From Pacificoceanicola sp049803835 (GTDB taxonomy: Bacteria; Pseudomonadota; Alphaproteobacteria; Rhodobacterales; Rhodobacteraceae), in contig NZ_JBNAGK010000009.1 in NCBI RefSeq assembly GCF_049803835.1, forward strand, positions 124,001 to 188,000: DNA of 64,000 nt, written 5' to 3'. Below are positions 51,516 to 60,500 of the stretch, piece after piece. The notes under the pieces are model-generated. The model was not told the origin of the DNA. It did not search any database and saw nothing but the letters and a program-made list of their open reading frames with translations. A program made the translations under genes and the position numbers. Positions within the stretch are counted from its first letter, which is position 1. Each line of letters opens with the position of its first letter.

Positions 51516-52247
51516 ATGATCGAGCTGAGCAGGGGCCGCTATCGCGCACGGCTGGCGCAGGGCGCGGATGACCTCGCCGCGGCGCAGAAGTTGCGTGGTC
51601 TGGCATTCCATGGCACGCAGATCCCGGATGCCGACGCCTTCGACGCGCGCTGCGATCACATGCTGATCGAAGACACGCGGAGCGGCGCATTGGTCTGCTG
51701 CTTCCGCTTTCTGCCGCTGCCAAGCGGACGGGCGATCGGCAACAGCTACGCGGCGCAGTTCTATGAACTCTCCAGCCTCGAAGGGTTCGAGGGCCGCATG
51801 GTCGAAATGGGCCGCTTCTGCCTGCACCCGGACTGGACGGACCCTGACATCCTGCGCGTGGCCTGGGGGGCAATGACCGCCTACGTGGACGAGACCAGCG
51901 TGGAGATGCTGTTCGGCTGCACCTCCTTCGCCGGGACCGACGCGCGGGCCTATTACGACGCCTTCGCCGTGCTCAAGGCACGGCACCTGGGCCCGCGCCG
52001 CTGGCTGCCCCGGGTCAAGGCACCCGACGTCTTCCGCTTTGCCCAGAGGCTGCGGCGCAAGCCCGATGTGCGGGCGGCCATGGCGCGGATGCCGCCGCTC
52101 CTGCGCACTTACCTGATGATGGGCGGCTGGGTGTCCGACCACGCGGTGGTGGACGCGCAGATGAACACGCTGCACGTGTTTACCGGGGTGGAAATCGCGG
52201 CCATTCCGCCGGCGCGCAAGAAGCTGCTGCGGGCGGTGGCCGGGTGA
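51516..52247 (+). CDS. OlsB-like GNAT acyltransferase (second copy)
   Basis: 243 residues resembling the OlsB at 2325: MVEMGRFCLHPDWTDPDILRVAWGAMTAYV parallels LELGRSCLHRDYRGG, and LFGCTSFAGTDA parallels LFGVASFHGTD. The early RYRARLAQGADDLAAAQKLRGLAF also matches. No olsA adjoins. The ATG at 51516 has GGAGG with good spacing, while a TTG at 51444 is upstream. Acyl-ACP-dependent N-acylation is the natural guess, but the amine acceptor (ornithine, glutamine, or other) is unknown. Confidence 0.78.
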   Translation: MIELSRGRYRARLAQGADDLAAAQKLRGLAFHGTQIPDADAFDARCDHMLIEDTRSGALVCCFRFLPLPSGRAIGNSYAAQFYELSSLEGFEGRMVEMGRFCLHPDWTDPDILRVAWGAMTAYVDETSVEMLFGCTSFAGTDARAYYDAFAVLKARHLGPRRWLPRVKAPDVFRFAQRLRRKPDVRAAMARMPPLLRTYLMMGGWVSDHAVVDAQMNTLHVFTGVEIAAIPPARKKLLRAVAG

Positions 52248-52256
52248 AGAGGGGTT

Positions 52257-52323
52257 TCGACCTGCTTGCGCAGGTCGACCGGGGTGCCCTGCGGCCACGA
52301 CGCGCCCTTCGGGCGCTGTTTTT
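52257..52323 (+). terminator. hairpin pair and terminator after the second acyltransferase
   Basis: TCGACCTGC-TTGC-GCAGGTCGA (52257-52278) is a perfect 9-bp stem. About 20 bases on, GCGCCC-TTC-GGGCGC (52302-52316) is followed by TGTTTTTGAG, a plausible intrinsic terminator. The TTTTTGAGTATTT following it resembles a gene-end word seen often in Rhodobacteraceae (from memory). Confidence 0.65.
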
Positions 52324-52412
52324 GAGTATTTGTCAAAGAGAAGAAACAGGGGATCGGCGCATCGCGTTCATGGGGGATTGACCTTGGCAAGCGGCTTGCC
52401 TAGCTGGCGCCC

Positions 52413-54227
52413 ATGGCTATCGCACCGCTTCTCCAACTCACCGACATCTCCCTGACCTTCGGCGGGGAGCCTGTCTTTCATGACCTTTCGCTCAATGTGC
52501 AACCCGGGGACCGGGTGGCGCTGGTGGGGCGCAACGGCTCGGGCAAATCCACGCTGATGAAAGTCATGGCGGGGATGGTGGAAGCCGACAGCGGCGCGCG
52601 GGTGGCGCTGACCGGGGTATCCGTGGGCTACATGGAGCAGGAGCCGGACCTGTCGGGATTCGAGACGCTGGGCGCGTTTGCAGCCTCCGGTCTGGAAGCG
52701 TCGGAGATGTACCGCGTCGAGCGGGCCTCCGAGGGACTGAAGTTCGATCCCGCGCGTCCGGTGGCCACCGCTTCGGGCGGCGAGCGGCGGCGGGCGGCGC
52801 TGGCCAAGCTGATGGCCGAAGAGCCGGAGCTGATGCTGCTGGACGAGCCGACCAACCATCTCGACATCGAGGCGATCCAGTGGCTGGAGGACGAGCTGAA
52901 GGCCACGCGCTCGGCCTTCGTGCTGATCTCCCACGACCGTCGGTTCCTGGAAGAGCTGACCCGCGCGACGCTGTGGATCGACCGCGGCGCGGTGCGGCGG
53001 CAGGAGCGCGGCTTTGCCGATTTCGAGGCCTGGCGCGACAAGACCTGGGAAGACGAGGACATGCAGCGCCACAAGCTCGATCGCAAGATCAAGGCGGAGG
53101 CGCGGTGGGCCGTCGAGGGCATCAGCGCCCGGCGCAAGCGCAACCAGGGCCGGGTGCGGCGGCTTCAGGACATGCGGGCCGACCGCGCCGGGCAGATCCG
53201 GCGGCAGGGGCAGGCGGCGATGGACCTCGCCTCGGGGCCGAAGTCCGGCAAGAAGGTGGTGGAGGCCAAGGGCGTCTCCCACGCCTTCGCTGACAAGCCG
53301 ATCGTGAACAAGCTCGACCTGACGGTGCAGCGCGGCGACCGCGTGGCCTTCGTCGGACCGAACGGGGTGGGCAAGACCACGCTGCTGAAACTCCTGATGG
53401 GGGAAATTCAGCCGGATTCCGGGCAGATCGTGTTGGGTACGAACCTCGTTCCTGCCATTTTCGACCAGAATCGTGCACGATTGGACCTCGACGCCTCGCT
53501 CTGGGACAACATGACCACGGACCCGGACATGCGGGTTTCCGGCCAGTCCGATCAGGTCATGGTGCGCGGCGTGCCGAAGCATGTGGTCGGCTATCTCAAG
53601 GAATTCCTCTTCGACGAGCGGCAGGTCCGGGCACCGGTGCGGTCCCTGTCGGGGGGCGAGAAGGCGCGGCTGCTCCTGGCGAAGATCATGGCGCGGGAAT
53701 CGAACCTGCTGGTGCTGGACGAACCGACCAACGATCTCGATGTCGAGACGCTGGACCTGCTGCAGGAGTTGCTGGACGACTATGACGGCACCGTGCTGCT
53801 GGTCAGCCACGACCGGGATTTCCTCGACCGCGTCGCCACGACGACCATCGCCATGGAGGGCGGCGGCAAGGTCGTGGTCTATGCGGGCGGCTGGAGCGAT
53901 TACCAGGCGCAAAAGCGCGAAAGCGAGGCGCCGGAGGTAAAATCAAAACCGGTGAAGGACGAGCCGAAGGTCAAGCCGCAGGAAAAACCGGCGCAGAAAT
54001 CCGGCCTCAGCTATACCGAAAAGCACCGGCTGGAGGCCTTGCCCGCGCAGATCGACCGGCTGACCGCCGAGATTGCCAAGCTTGAGGAATTCATGGCCGA
54101 CCCGGAGTTGTTCACCAAGCAACCACTGAAATTCAAGAAGGCGACCGAGGCACTGGTGGAGCGGCAGGAGGCCCTCGCGAAGGCCGAGGAGGACTGGCTC
54201 GACCTGATGGAGCGCGACGAGGGTTAG
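52413..54227 (+). CDS. uup: ABC-F ATPase Uup
   Basis: 604 residues with two ABC cassettes. Walker A motifs are GRNGSGKST and GPNGVGKTT, signatures ASGGERRRAAL and LSGGEKARLLL, Walker B LMLLDEPTNHLD and LLVLDEPTNDLD. A basic linker and a C-terminal coiled coil (LEALPAQIDRLTAEIAKLEEF) match Uup, an ABC-F protein tied to ribosomes and to handling of DNA structures. It is not a transporter. Its 3' end overlaps the convergent transporter gene by 4 bp. Its Shine-Dalgarno sequence is weak. Confidence 0.93.
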   Translation: MAIAPLLQLTDISLTFGGEPVFHDLSLNVQPGDRVALVGRNGSGKSTLMKVMAGMVEADSGARVALTGVSVGYMEQEPDLSGFETLGAFAASGLEASEMYRVERASEGLKFDPARPVATASGGERRRAALAKLMAEEPELMLLDEPTNHLDIEAIQWLEDELKATRSAFVLISHDRRFLEELTRATLWIDRGAVRRQERGFADFEAWRDKTWEDEDMQRHKLDRKIKAEARWAVEGISARRKRNQGRVRRLQDMRADRAGQIRRQGQAAMDLASGPKSGKKVVEAKGVSHAFADKPIVNKLDLTVQRGDRVAFVGPNGVGKTTLLKLLMGEIQPDSGQIVLGTNLVPAIFDQNRARLDLDASLWDNMTTDPDMRVSGQSDQVMVRGVPKHVVGYLKEFLFDERQVRAPVRSLSGGEKARLLLAKIMARESNLLVLDEPTNDLDVETLDLLQELLDDYDGTVLLVSHDRDFLDRVATTTIAMEGGGKVVVYAGGWSDYQAQKRESEAPEVKSKPVKDEPKVKPQEKPAQKSGLSYTEKHRLEALPAQIDRLTAEIAKLEEFMADPELFTKQPLKFKKATEALVERQEALAKAEEDWLDLMERDEG

Positions 54228-55321
54228 GGTGAGGGTTGCGGTCCTCGCAGCCCCAGCATCTTGGACAAGGCCGTCAGTTCCAGCACCGTCATCAGGATGC
54301 GCACGATGTGGTGCAGGCTGACAAAGGTGGGATTGGCGGCGAGGCTGAGCGCGACCAGCGACATCTCCGTCACACCGCCCGGCGCGTAGCTGACGAAGAG
54401 ATGCAGGAACGGCAGCTCCGTGGCGTAGTGCAGAGCCGTGGCAAAGCCCGCGCCGAGCGCCAGCATGTAAAGCACCGAAAGCAGCGACAGCCCGGCGCAG
54501 TTGCGCAGCAGGCGGGCGCTCATGCCGTTGAACCGCAGCCCGAGGCTGACACCGATCACCACCTGTGCGGTGCAAATCATCCAGAACGGCACATGCACGT
54601 CTAGCAACCCGGAGACGGTGAGCGAGGCGGCGAGCAGGATCGGTCCGGTCAGCTGACCGGCGGGCAGGTGAATCACCGAGGCGATGCCGAGACCGGCAAG
54701 GCCGGTGGCGACGATCAGCGCCAGTTCGCCCCAGCCCAGCGGGGTTCCCGTGGCGGCACCAAGGCTGAGCCCTGCGGCGCTGCCAACCGGATGCCCGAAC
54801 CAGAGAGACAGGCCAAGCGGCAGCAGCGTGATGACGAAGATGATGCGCAGGAACTGCTGCGCGGTCAGAACGGTGATGTTGGCGCCGGAGTTCTCGCCCA
54901 GAAGGATGCTCTCCATCAGCCCGCCGGGGGTGCCGGAATAGAAGGCCGTGGCGCGGTCATAGCCGCCGATGCGGCGGAAGATCAGCGTGTTGCCGCCATG
55001 CGCGAGCACCACGAAAACCGCCAGCATGGAGAGCGTCAGCACGAGATCCCCGGCCAGCGACAGGAAGGAGGCCTCGAGTTGCGAGCCGATCATCACGCCG
55101 ATCATGGCGATGAAGCCGGTGCGGAATTTCATCGGGAACTTGTAGGAGGTGAGGAAGGCGGGCTTGATCAGCAGGACAAGACTGCCGGCGGTCAGCAGGC
55201 TGCCGAGCATCCACGGCATCGGCAGATGCGCCAGCGAGGCCAGCCAGCCGCCGCCGGCGCCATAGATCAGCAGGAGAGTCGTGAGGAGGACGGTGCGCGG
55301 GGCACCTTCGAAGAAATGCAT
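54224..55321 (-). CDS. AbrB-type membrane transporter
   Basis: 365 residues with about ten membrane helices in two repeated halves. MPWMLGSLLTAGSL and GFIAMIGVMIGSQL in the first half, and LPAGQLTGPILLAASLTVSGLLD and VVIGVSLGLRF in the second, match the AbrB/DUF3691-like family once misnamed ammonia monooxygenase. YAPGGVTEMSLVALSL is the typical ending. The substrate is not known. It overlaps uup by 4 bp, end to end. Confidence 0.85.
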   Translation of the reverse strand: MHFFEGAPRTVLLTTLLLIYGAGGGWLASLAHLPMPWMLGSLLTAGSLVLLIKPAFLTSYKFPMKFRTGFIAMIGVMIGSQLEASFLSLAGDLVLTLSMLAVFVVLAHGGNTLIFRRIGGYDRATAFYSGTPGGLMESILLGENSGANITVLTAQQFLRIIFVITLLPLGLSLWFGHPVGSAAGLSLGAATGTPLGWGELALIVATGLAGLGIASVIHLPAGQLTGPILLAASLTVSGLLDVHVPFWMICTAQVVIGVSLGLRFNGMSARLLRNCAGLSLLSVLYMLALGAGFATALHYATELPFLHLFVSYAPGGVTEMSLVALSLAANPTFVSLHHIVRILMTVLELTALSKMLGLRGPQPSP

Positions 55322-55391
55322 GCTGTCGTCATACTGCTGCTCTCGGCACAGATCAATCCTGCACAGAGCGTCGCAGGTCCCGGCGACGCGG

Positions 55392-55853
55392 TCACGCCTT
55401 GCGGGCAGCCATCACCCAGACGAGGAAAAGGCCGAGCGAGACGAGGGCGTTCCAGCCTGCCATGGAGATGCCGAACATCTCCCACGGGATCTCGTCGCAG
55501 CGCACCAGCGGCGCGGCCTGGATCTGCGCCAGCAGCTCTTCCGGCGTCAGCCCGGCGATGGAGGACGAGGTGCAGGTGGTCGGCCCTTCCCACCACTTCT
55601 GCTCGACGCCCGCGTGATACATGCCGATCACCGAGGAACTCATCGCCCCGAGCGCGCCGAGCAGCACCAGCGGCAGCTTCGGCCGCCAGACCAGCGCCAG
55701 GACCCCGGCCCCGATGGCGAGGATATGGCCGTACCGCTGGAAATAGCAGAGTTTGCAGGGCGGCATCGCGCCGATGTACTGGAAGCCCAGCGCCCCCAGC
55801 ATGAGGGCGGCGGAGCCTCCGGCGGCAATGGCGATCAACAGTTTGCGGCTCAT
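55392..55853 (-). CDS. dsbB: disulfide bond formation protein B
   Basis: Reoxidises DsbA using quinone. 153 residues, four helices; the first periplasmic loop has CKLC (MPPCKLCYFQRY) and the second has the DsbA-reactive cysteines in TTCTSSS and LVRCDE. It overlaps the YqaA-type gene by 4 bp (its start codon lies in the other gene's stop), so the two are coupled. Confidence 0.93.
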   Translation of the reverse strand: MSRKLLIAIAAGGSAALMLGALGFQYIGAMPPCKLCYFQRYGHILAIGAGVLALVWRPKLPLVLLGALGAMSSSVIGMYHAGVEQKWWEGPTTCTSSSIAGLTPEELLAQIQAAPLVRCDEIPWEMFGISMAGWNALVSLGLFLVWVMAARKA

Positions 55854-56428
55854 AGGTACCTCACCAGGTAGAAGCCCCCGACCAAGACCACGACAAAGCC
55901 GATGAAGACAAGCCCCAGGTAGCGTTCGATGAAATCACGAATGGGTGCGCCGAACGTGCGCAGCAGCGCGGCGATGATGAAGAAGCGCAGCGCCCGGGCG
56001 ATGATCGAGGTGACGAGGAAGGTCATCAGCGGCATGGCGGTCCAGCCCGACATGATGGTGATGACCTTGTAGGGAAAGGGCGTGATGCCCGCGATCAGCA
56101 CCGCCCAGAAGCCGACGCCGTTGAAGCGGGCGTTGAAGGCGGCCATGGCGTCACCCTTGCCCATGGCCTCCAGCAACGGTTGGCCGATGGCCTCGAAGAA
56201 GAAATAACCGATGGCGTAGCCGAGCAACCCGCCGAGCACGGAGAACAGCGTCGCCGTCGCGGCATAAAGCCAGGCCCGGCGCGGCGCGGCGAGGATCATC
56301 GGGATCAGGATGATGTCCGGCGGGATCGGAAAGACCGACGATTCGATGAAGGCGACGAAGGCGAGAAACCACAGGGCCTTGGGGTGTCTGGCCCGGGACA
56401 TGGTCCAATCGTAGAGTCCGCGCAGCAT
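55850..56428 (-). CDS. YqaA/DedA-family membrane protein
   Basis: 192 residues. The DedA/SNARE-associated pattern is seen: FIESSVFPIPPDIILIPMILAAPRRAWLYA and GYAIGYFFFEAIGQPLLEAMGKG, then ITPFPYKVITIMSGWTAM. About four helices plus a C-terminal pair. DedA proteins flip polyprenyl phosphate or phosphatidylethanolamine; YqaA subtypes are less studied. Start chosen at ATG 56428; the frame extends upstream without similarity. Confidence 0.85.
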   Translation of the reverse strand: MLRGLYDWTMSRARHPKALWFLAFVAFIESSVFPIPPDIILIPMILAAPRRAWLYAATATLFSVLGGLLGYAIGYFFFEAIGQPLLEAMGKGDAMAAFNARFNGVGFWAVLIAGITPFPYKVITIMSGWTAMPLMTFLVTSIIARALRFFIIAALLRTFGAPIRDFIERYLGLVFIGFVVVLVGGFYLVRYL

Positions 56429-56526
56429 GGGCGATCCTTTTCCGGCTGCGCGTCTCAAACCACGCGGGGCAGGGCGGTGCAATCCCCCTTTACGCCGCGC
56501 CGGAGGAAGGCTAAACCCCCGCCAGT

Positions 56527-56612
56527 GCCCAAGTGGCGGAATGGTAGACGCAGGGGATTCAAAATCCCCCGGCCTAACGGTCATGTCGGTTCGAGTCCGA
56601 CCTTGGGTACCA
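56527..56612 (+). tRNA. tRNA-Leu (anticodon CAA)
   Basis: An 86-nt class II tRNA: acceptor GCCCAAG with CTTGGGT (one G-T pair), anticodon stem GGGGA/TCCCC with loop TTCAAAA giving CAA, a long variable arm (GGCCTAACGGTCAT region), and T loop TTCGAGT. Discriminator A and CCA are encoded. Confidence 0.97.
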
Positions 56613-57514
56613 GCGCAAACGTGTCGAAACCGAATATTCCCCCGAAAATCGCTGAAAACCGACGACCGCGCATCGCGGGGTTGCCTTGCCTCCGGGCGCC
56701 GGGGCAGGTGCATTCCCTACGGATGACGCACGGAGTCCCCATGGCGGGTACACGCTTTTTTAACGGATTGCGCGCCCGGGACGCGGGGCGCGGCGAGAGC
56801 GGCGCAGTCTACGACAAATGTGGCAAAAACAGGGCGCGATCCCGGAGTTGATTCGGACAAACTGCCTCTGACCGTGTCGTGTCCGGTGAACAATCGCCAC
56901 ACGCGGGTGGCATTGGTTCCGGCTGTCTGACGGAATTTGACACAATCGGGCGGCAGAACGGCGGCGCCAGCCGTCTTGGTGCGCCGGAGGGGACTGTTCC
57001 CATCCGGGCGACAATCGCACCAGCCAAAGGCAAGGCCCACAGGGGCCAGCGCCCGATTTCCGCCGCTTTTTAGCGGTCTCGCTGCGAAATTCCCTGCATA
57101 AGACGGAAACAATATGCGCACAAATCGCCGAAAATTCGTGGCGAACTTGGTCACAATTGAAACCCTGGTCGGGGCGACGGGGAACGCGGCACCAAATTTG
57201 TCCTTTGTGCGACACCGGGCCGGGCGTATTAATATCTTCAAGCCCACTGGGGGGTGATTGAAAGTTGGCCACGGGGGCGGCCGCTGATCTGATGTGCATC
57301 CGATTGGATGCGAGGTGAAGCGAGGGCATTTCTGCCCGTGCTGCTTTGGGATGATGCGCCCGCGCGATTGCCGCGCCGGGTCGGGCAGAAGTCCGGACAC
57401 TTCGCAACAAATCGCATGCCCAACGGGTAACGATGGAAACCGGCAGTGCGCTGCGCATTGTCGCTGCTGCTGCAATCCGGGTTCTGCCCCGGGGAAGGAT
57501 CTGAGGGTCGTAAC
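56613..57514. other. about 900-bp gap without a supportable gene
   Basis: Between tRNA-Leu and the large Ig/RTX/Hint gene. Long frames on the minus strand here are antisense to nothing recognisable and look compositional. A perfect GCATCC-GATT-GGATGC hairpin lies at 57296-57311. TATTAAT at about 57227, 17 bases after TTTGTG, is a candidate promoter for the downstream gene, giving a leader of about 280 nt. The interval is unusually long for this window. Confidence 0.5.
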
Positions 57515-60500
57515 ATGGCAAATCTGTTTTTGAACTGGGGCGATCTGGGTCCCTATGGCACAACGCTCTTTGACGGCACGCCGGTTTCGGTCGACACCGG
57601 CGGCGTGTCCGTGGACATCGCGTTCAATGCCGAGGACGCCTATGCGACGGCCTTCACCTTCGACCAGGAGGGCTATATCGGCGCCAGCCGCTACCTGAAC
57701 CCCAATTCCTTCCTGAAGCTCTACGACGACTCCAACGACGACAGCGACCCCTCGACCTCGAACGTCGTGCTGACCTTCACCGGCGACGGCGAGACCTACA
57801 CCGACCAGGTGCAGGGCGTGACCTTCAAGATCAACGACATCGACTTCTCGGCCTTGAATGGCGATCTTGACAACACCGATGGCGGCGGCTTCCAGGACAT
57901 CGTGACGGTCAATGCCTATGACATCGACGGCAACCCCGTCGCCGTGAACCTCGTGCCGGTCGGCACCGTCTCGGAAACCGGGCAGACCCTGACCGGCACC
58001 ACCGAAGGCGACTTCGTGAACCCGAGCGGCTCCGTCTTCGTGCAGATCTCCTCCCCGGTGCACCGCATCGAGATCCTCTACGGAAATGGCGGCGTGGCGC
58101 AGCAGGCCGTGACCATCTCCGATGTGCACTTCAGCACCGTCGACATTGTCGACGGCGGCAATGGTGCGCCGGTGGCCGTGGACGACCTGGGCAGCACCGC
58201 GCTCGACACCGCGGTGACGATCGACGTGCAGGGCAACGATTCCGATCCGGATGGCGATCCGCTGACCACCACCGCGGCGTCCAGCCCGGCCAATGGCTCG
58301 GTCGTGGTCAATGGTGACGGCACCATCACCTATACCCCGAACAGCGGCTTCTCCGGCACCGACAGCTTCGATTACACCGTGACCGACGGCAACGGCGGCA
58401 CCGACAGCGCCACCGTGACGGTCAACGTGGGCGGCGGCGGTGGCGGCAGCGGCAATGGTGCGCCAATGGCCCAGAACGACTCCGAGGCCACCCTCGTCGA
58501 CACGCCGATCACCATCTTCGTGCAGAGCAACGATAGCGACCCGGACGGCGATCCGCTGGCCACCACCGGGGCCACCACGCCGGCCAACGGTTCGGTCGTG
58601 GTGAACGGCGACGGCTCGATCACCTATACGCCCAACGCGGGCTTCATGGGCACCGACAGCTTCGACTACACCATCTCCGACGGCAACGGCGGTTTCGACA
58701 CCGCCACCGTGACCGTTGTGGTCGATGACGGCTCCAACACGCCGCCTGTCGCCTTCGACGACACCGAGACCACCACCGTGGCCACGCCGGTGACGCTCGA
58801 TCCGACGCTGAACGACCTCGACGCCGAGGACCCGACCTCCGCGCTCACCGTGCTCTCCGTCGGCACCCCTGCCAACGGCACCGCCGTGCTGAACGGCAAC
58901 GGCACCGTGACCTACACGCCGAACCCGGGCTTCACCGGCACCGACAGCTTCACCTACGAACTGCGCGACACCGGCGGTCTCGGCGACCAGGGCACCGTCA
59001 CCGTCACGGTCAATCCGCCGGCGAACACCGCGCCGGACGCCATCGACGACAGCGCCAGCACCTATATCGACGCGCCGGTGGTGATCGACGTGCTCGGCAA
59101 CGACACCGATCCCGAGAGCGACCCGCTGACCACCACCACGGCCACCACTCCGGCCAACGGCGCTGTGGCGGTCAATCCCGATGGCACCATCACCTATACG
59201 CCAAATGCGGGCTTCACCGGCACCGACAGCTTCGATTACACCATCACGGACGGCAATGGCGGCACCGATACGGCCACCGTCACCGTCACCGTCGATCCGG
59301 CGCTGAACAGCGATCCGGACGCCGTGGACGACAGTGTGACAACGCCGCTCGACACCGCGGTGACCATCGACGTGCTCGGCAATGACACCGATCCGGAAAG
59401 CGATCCGCTGTCCACCACCTCCGCCACCACGCCGACAAGCGGCGCGGTTGTGGTGAACGGCGACGGCACCGTGACCTACACGCCGAACGCGGGCTTTACC
59501 GGCACCGATACCTTTGACTACACGATTTCCGACGGCAACGGCGGCACCGATACGGCTACCGTCACGGTCTCGGTCGGGGGTGGCGGCGGCGGCAGCGGCA
59601 ACGGTGCGCCGCGTGCGGTGGACGATCTGGACAACACGCCGATCAACACCCCGGTGGTGATCAGCGATCCCGCGGCCAATGACACCGATCCGGACGGCGA
59701 TCCGCTGACCGTCACCGCAGTCGGCACGCCCACCAACGGCACCGCCGTGCTGAACGGCGACGGCACCGTGACCTACACGCCGAACACCGACTTCGTCGGC
59801 ACCGACGTGATCCCCTACACCGTCACCGACGGCAACGGCGGCACCGACACCGGCCAGATCATCGTGACCGTGACCCCGGCGGACTTCGGGCGCATCGACA
59901 CCGACATCTTCCCGGTCGACCCGACGCTGCAGGACCAGGACCCGTTCGACGGCCTCGACGAGGACCCGGACCCCTCCGATGACCTCGACGACTACACCGG
60001 CACTGCCGGCGTGGATGTGGTCAACACCGGCGACGACAACGACACCATCACCACCGGCGACGGCAACGACATCGTCAACCCCGGCATCGACAACGACTGG
60101 GTCGACCTTGGCGCGGGCAATGACGTTCTGGTCGATCCGCAGGGCGCGGACACCATCTTCGGCGGCGCAGGGAACGACACCATCATCGCCGGGGTCGATA
60201 CCTTCTCCAACTACGAGGGTGACGATCCGTTCTTCCCGACGCTCGGCTTCCTGTCGGACCCGAACACCGATGATGGCCGCGACTATGTCGAGGGCAACGA
60301 CGGCAATGACTCGATCCTGACCGGCGACGACGATGACACCATCGACGGTGGCAGCGGCGACGACACCATCGACGGCGGTATCGACGACGACCTGATCCTC
60401 GGCGGCACGGGCATGGACTCGCTCATCGGCGGGCACGGCTCCGACACCATCGACGGTGGGGCGGATGACGACTACATCGACGGCTCGGCCCCGGCGGCGC

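Noticed and set aside
57446..57514. Upstream in-frame ATG for the Ig/RTX/Hint gene
   Set aside because: It would add 23 residues rich in Cys and Gly without signal-peptide character; the ATG at 57515 has a better-placed GAGGG.
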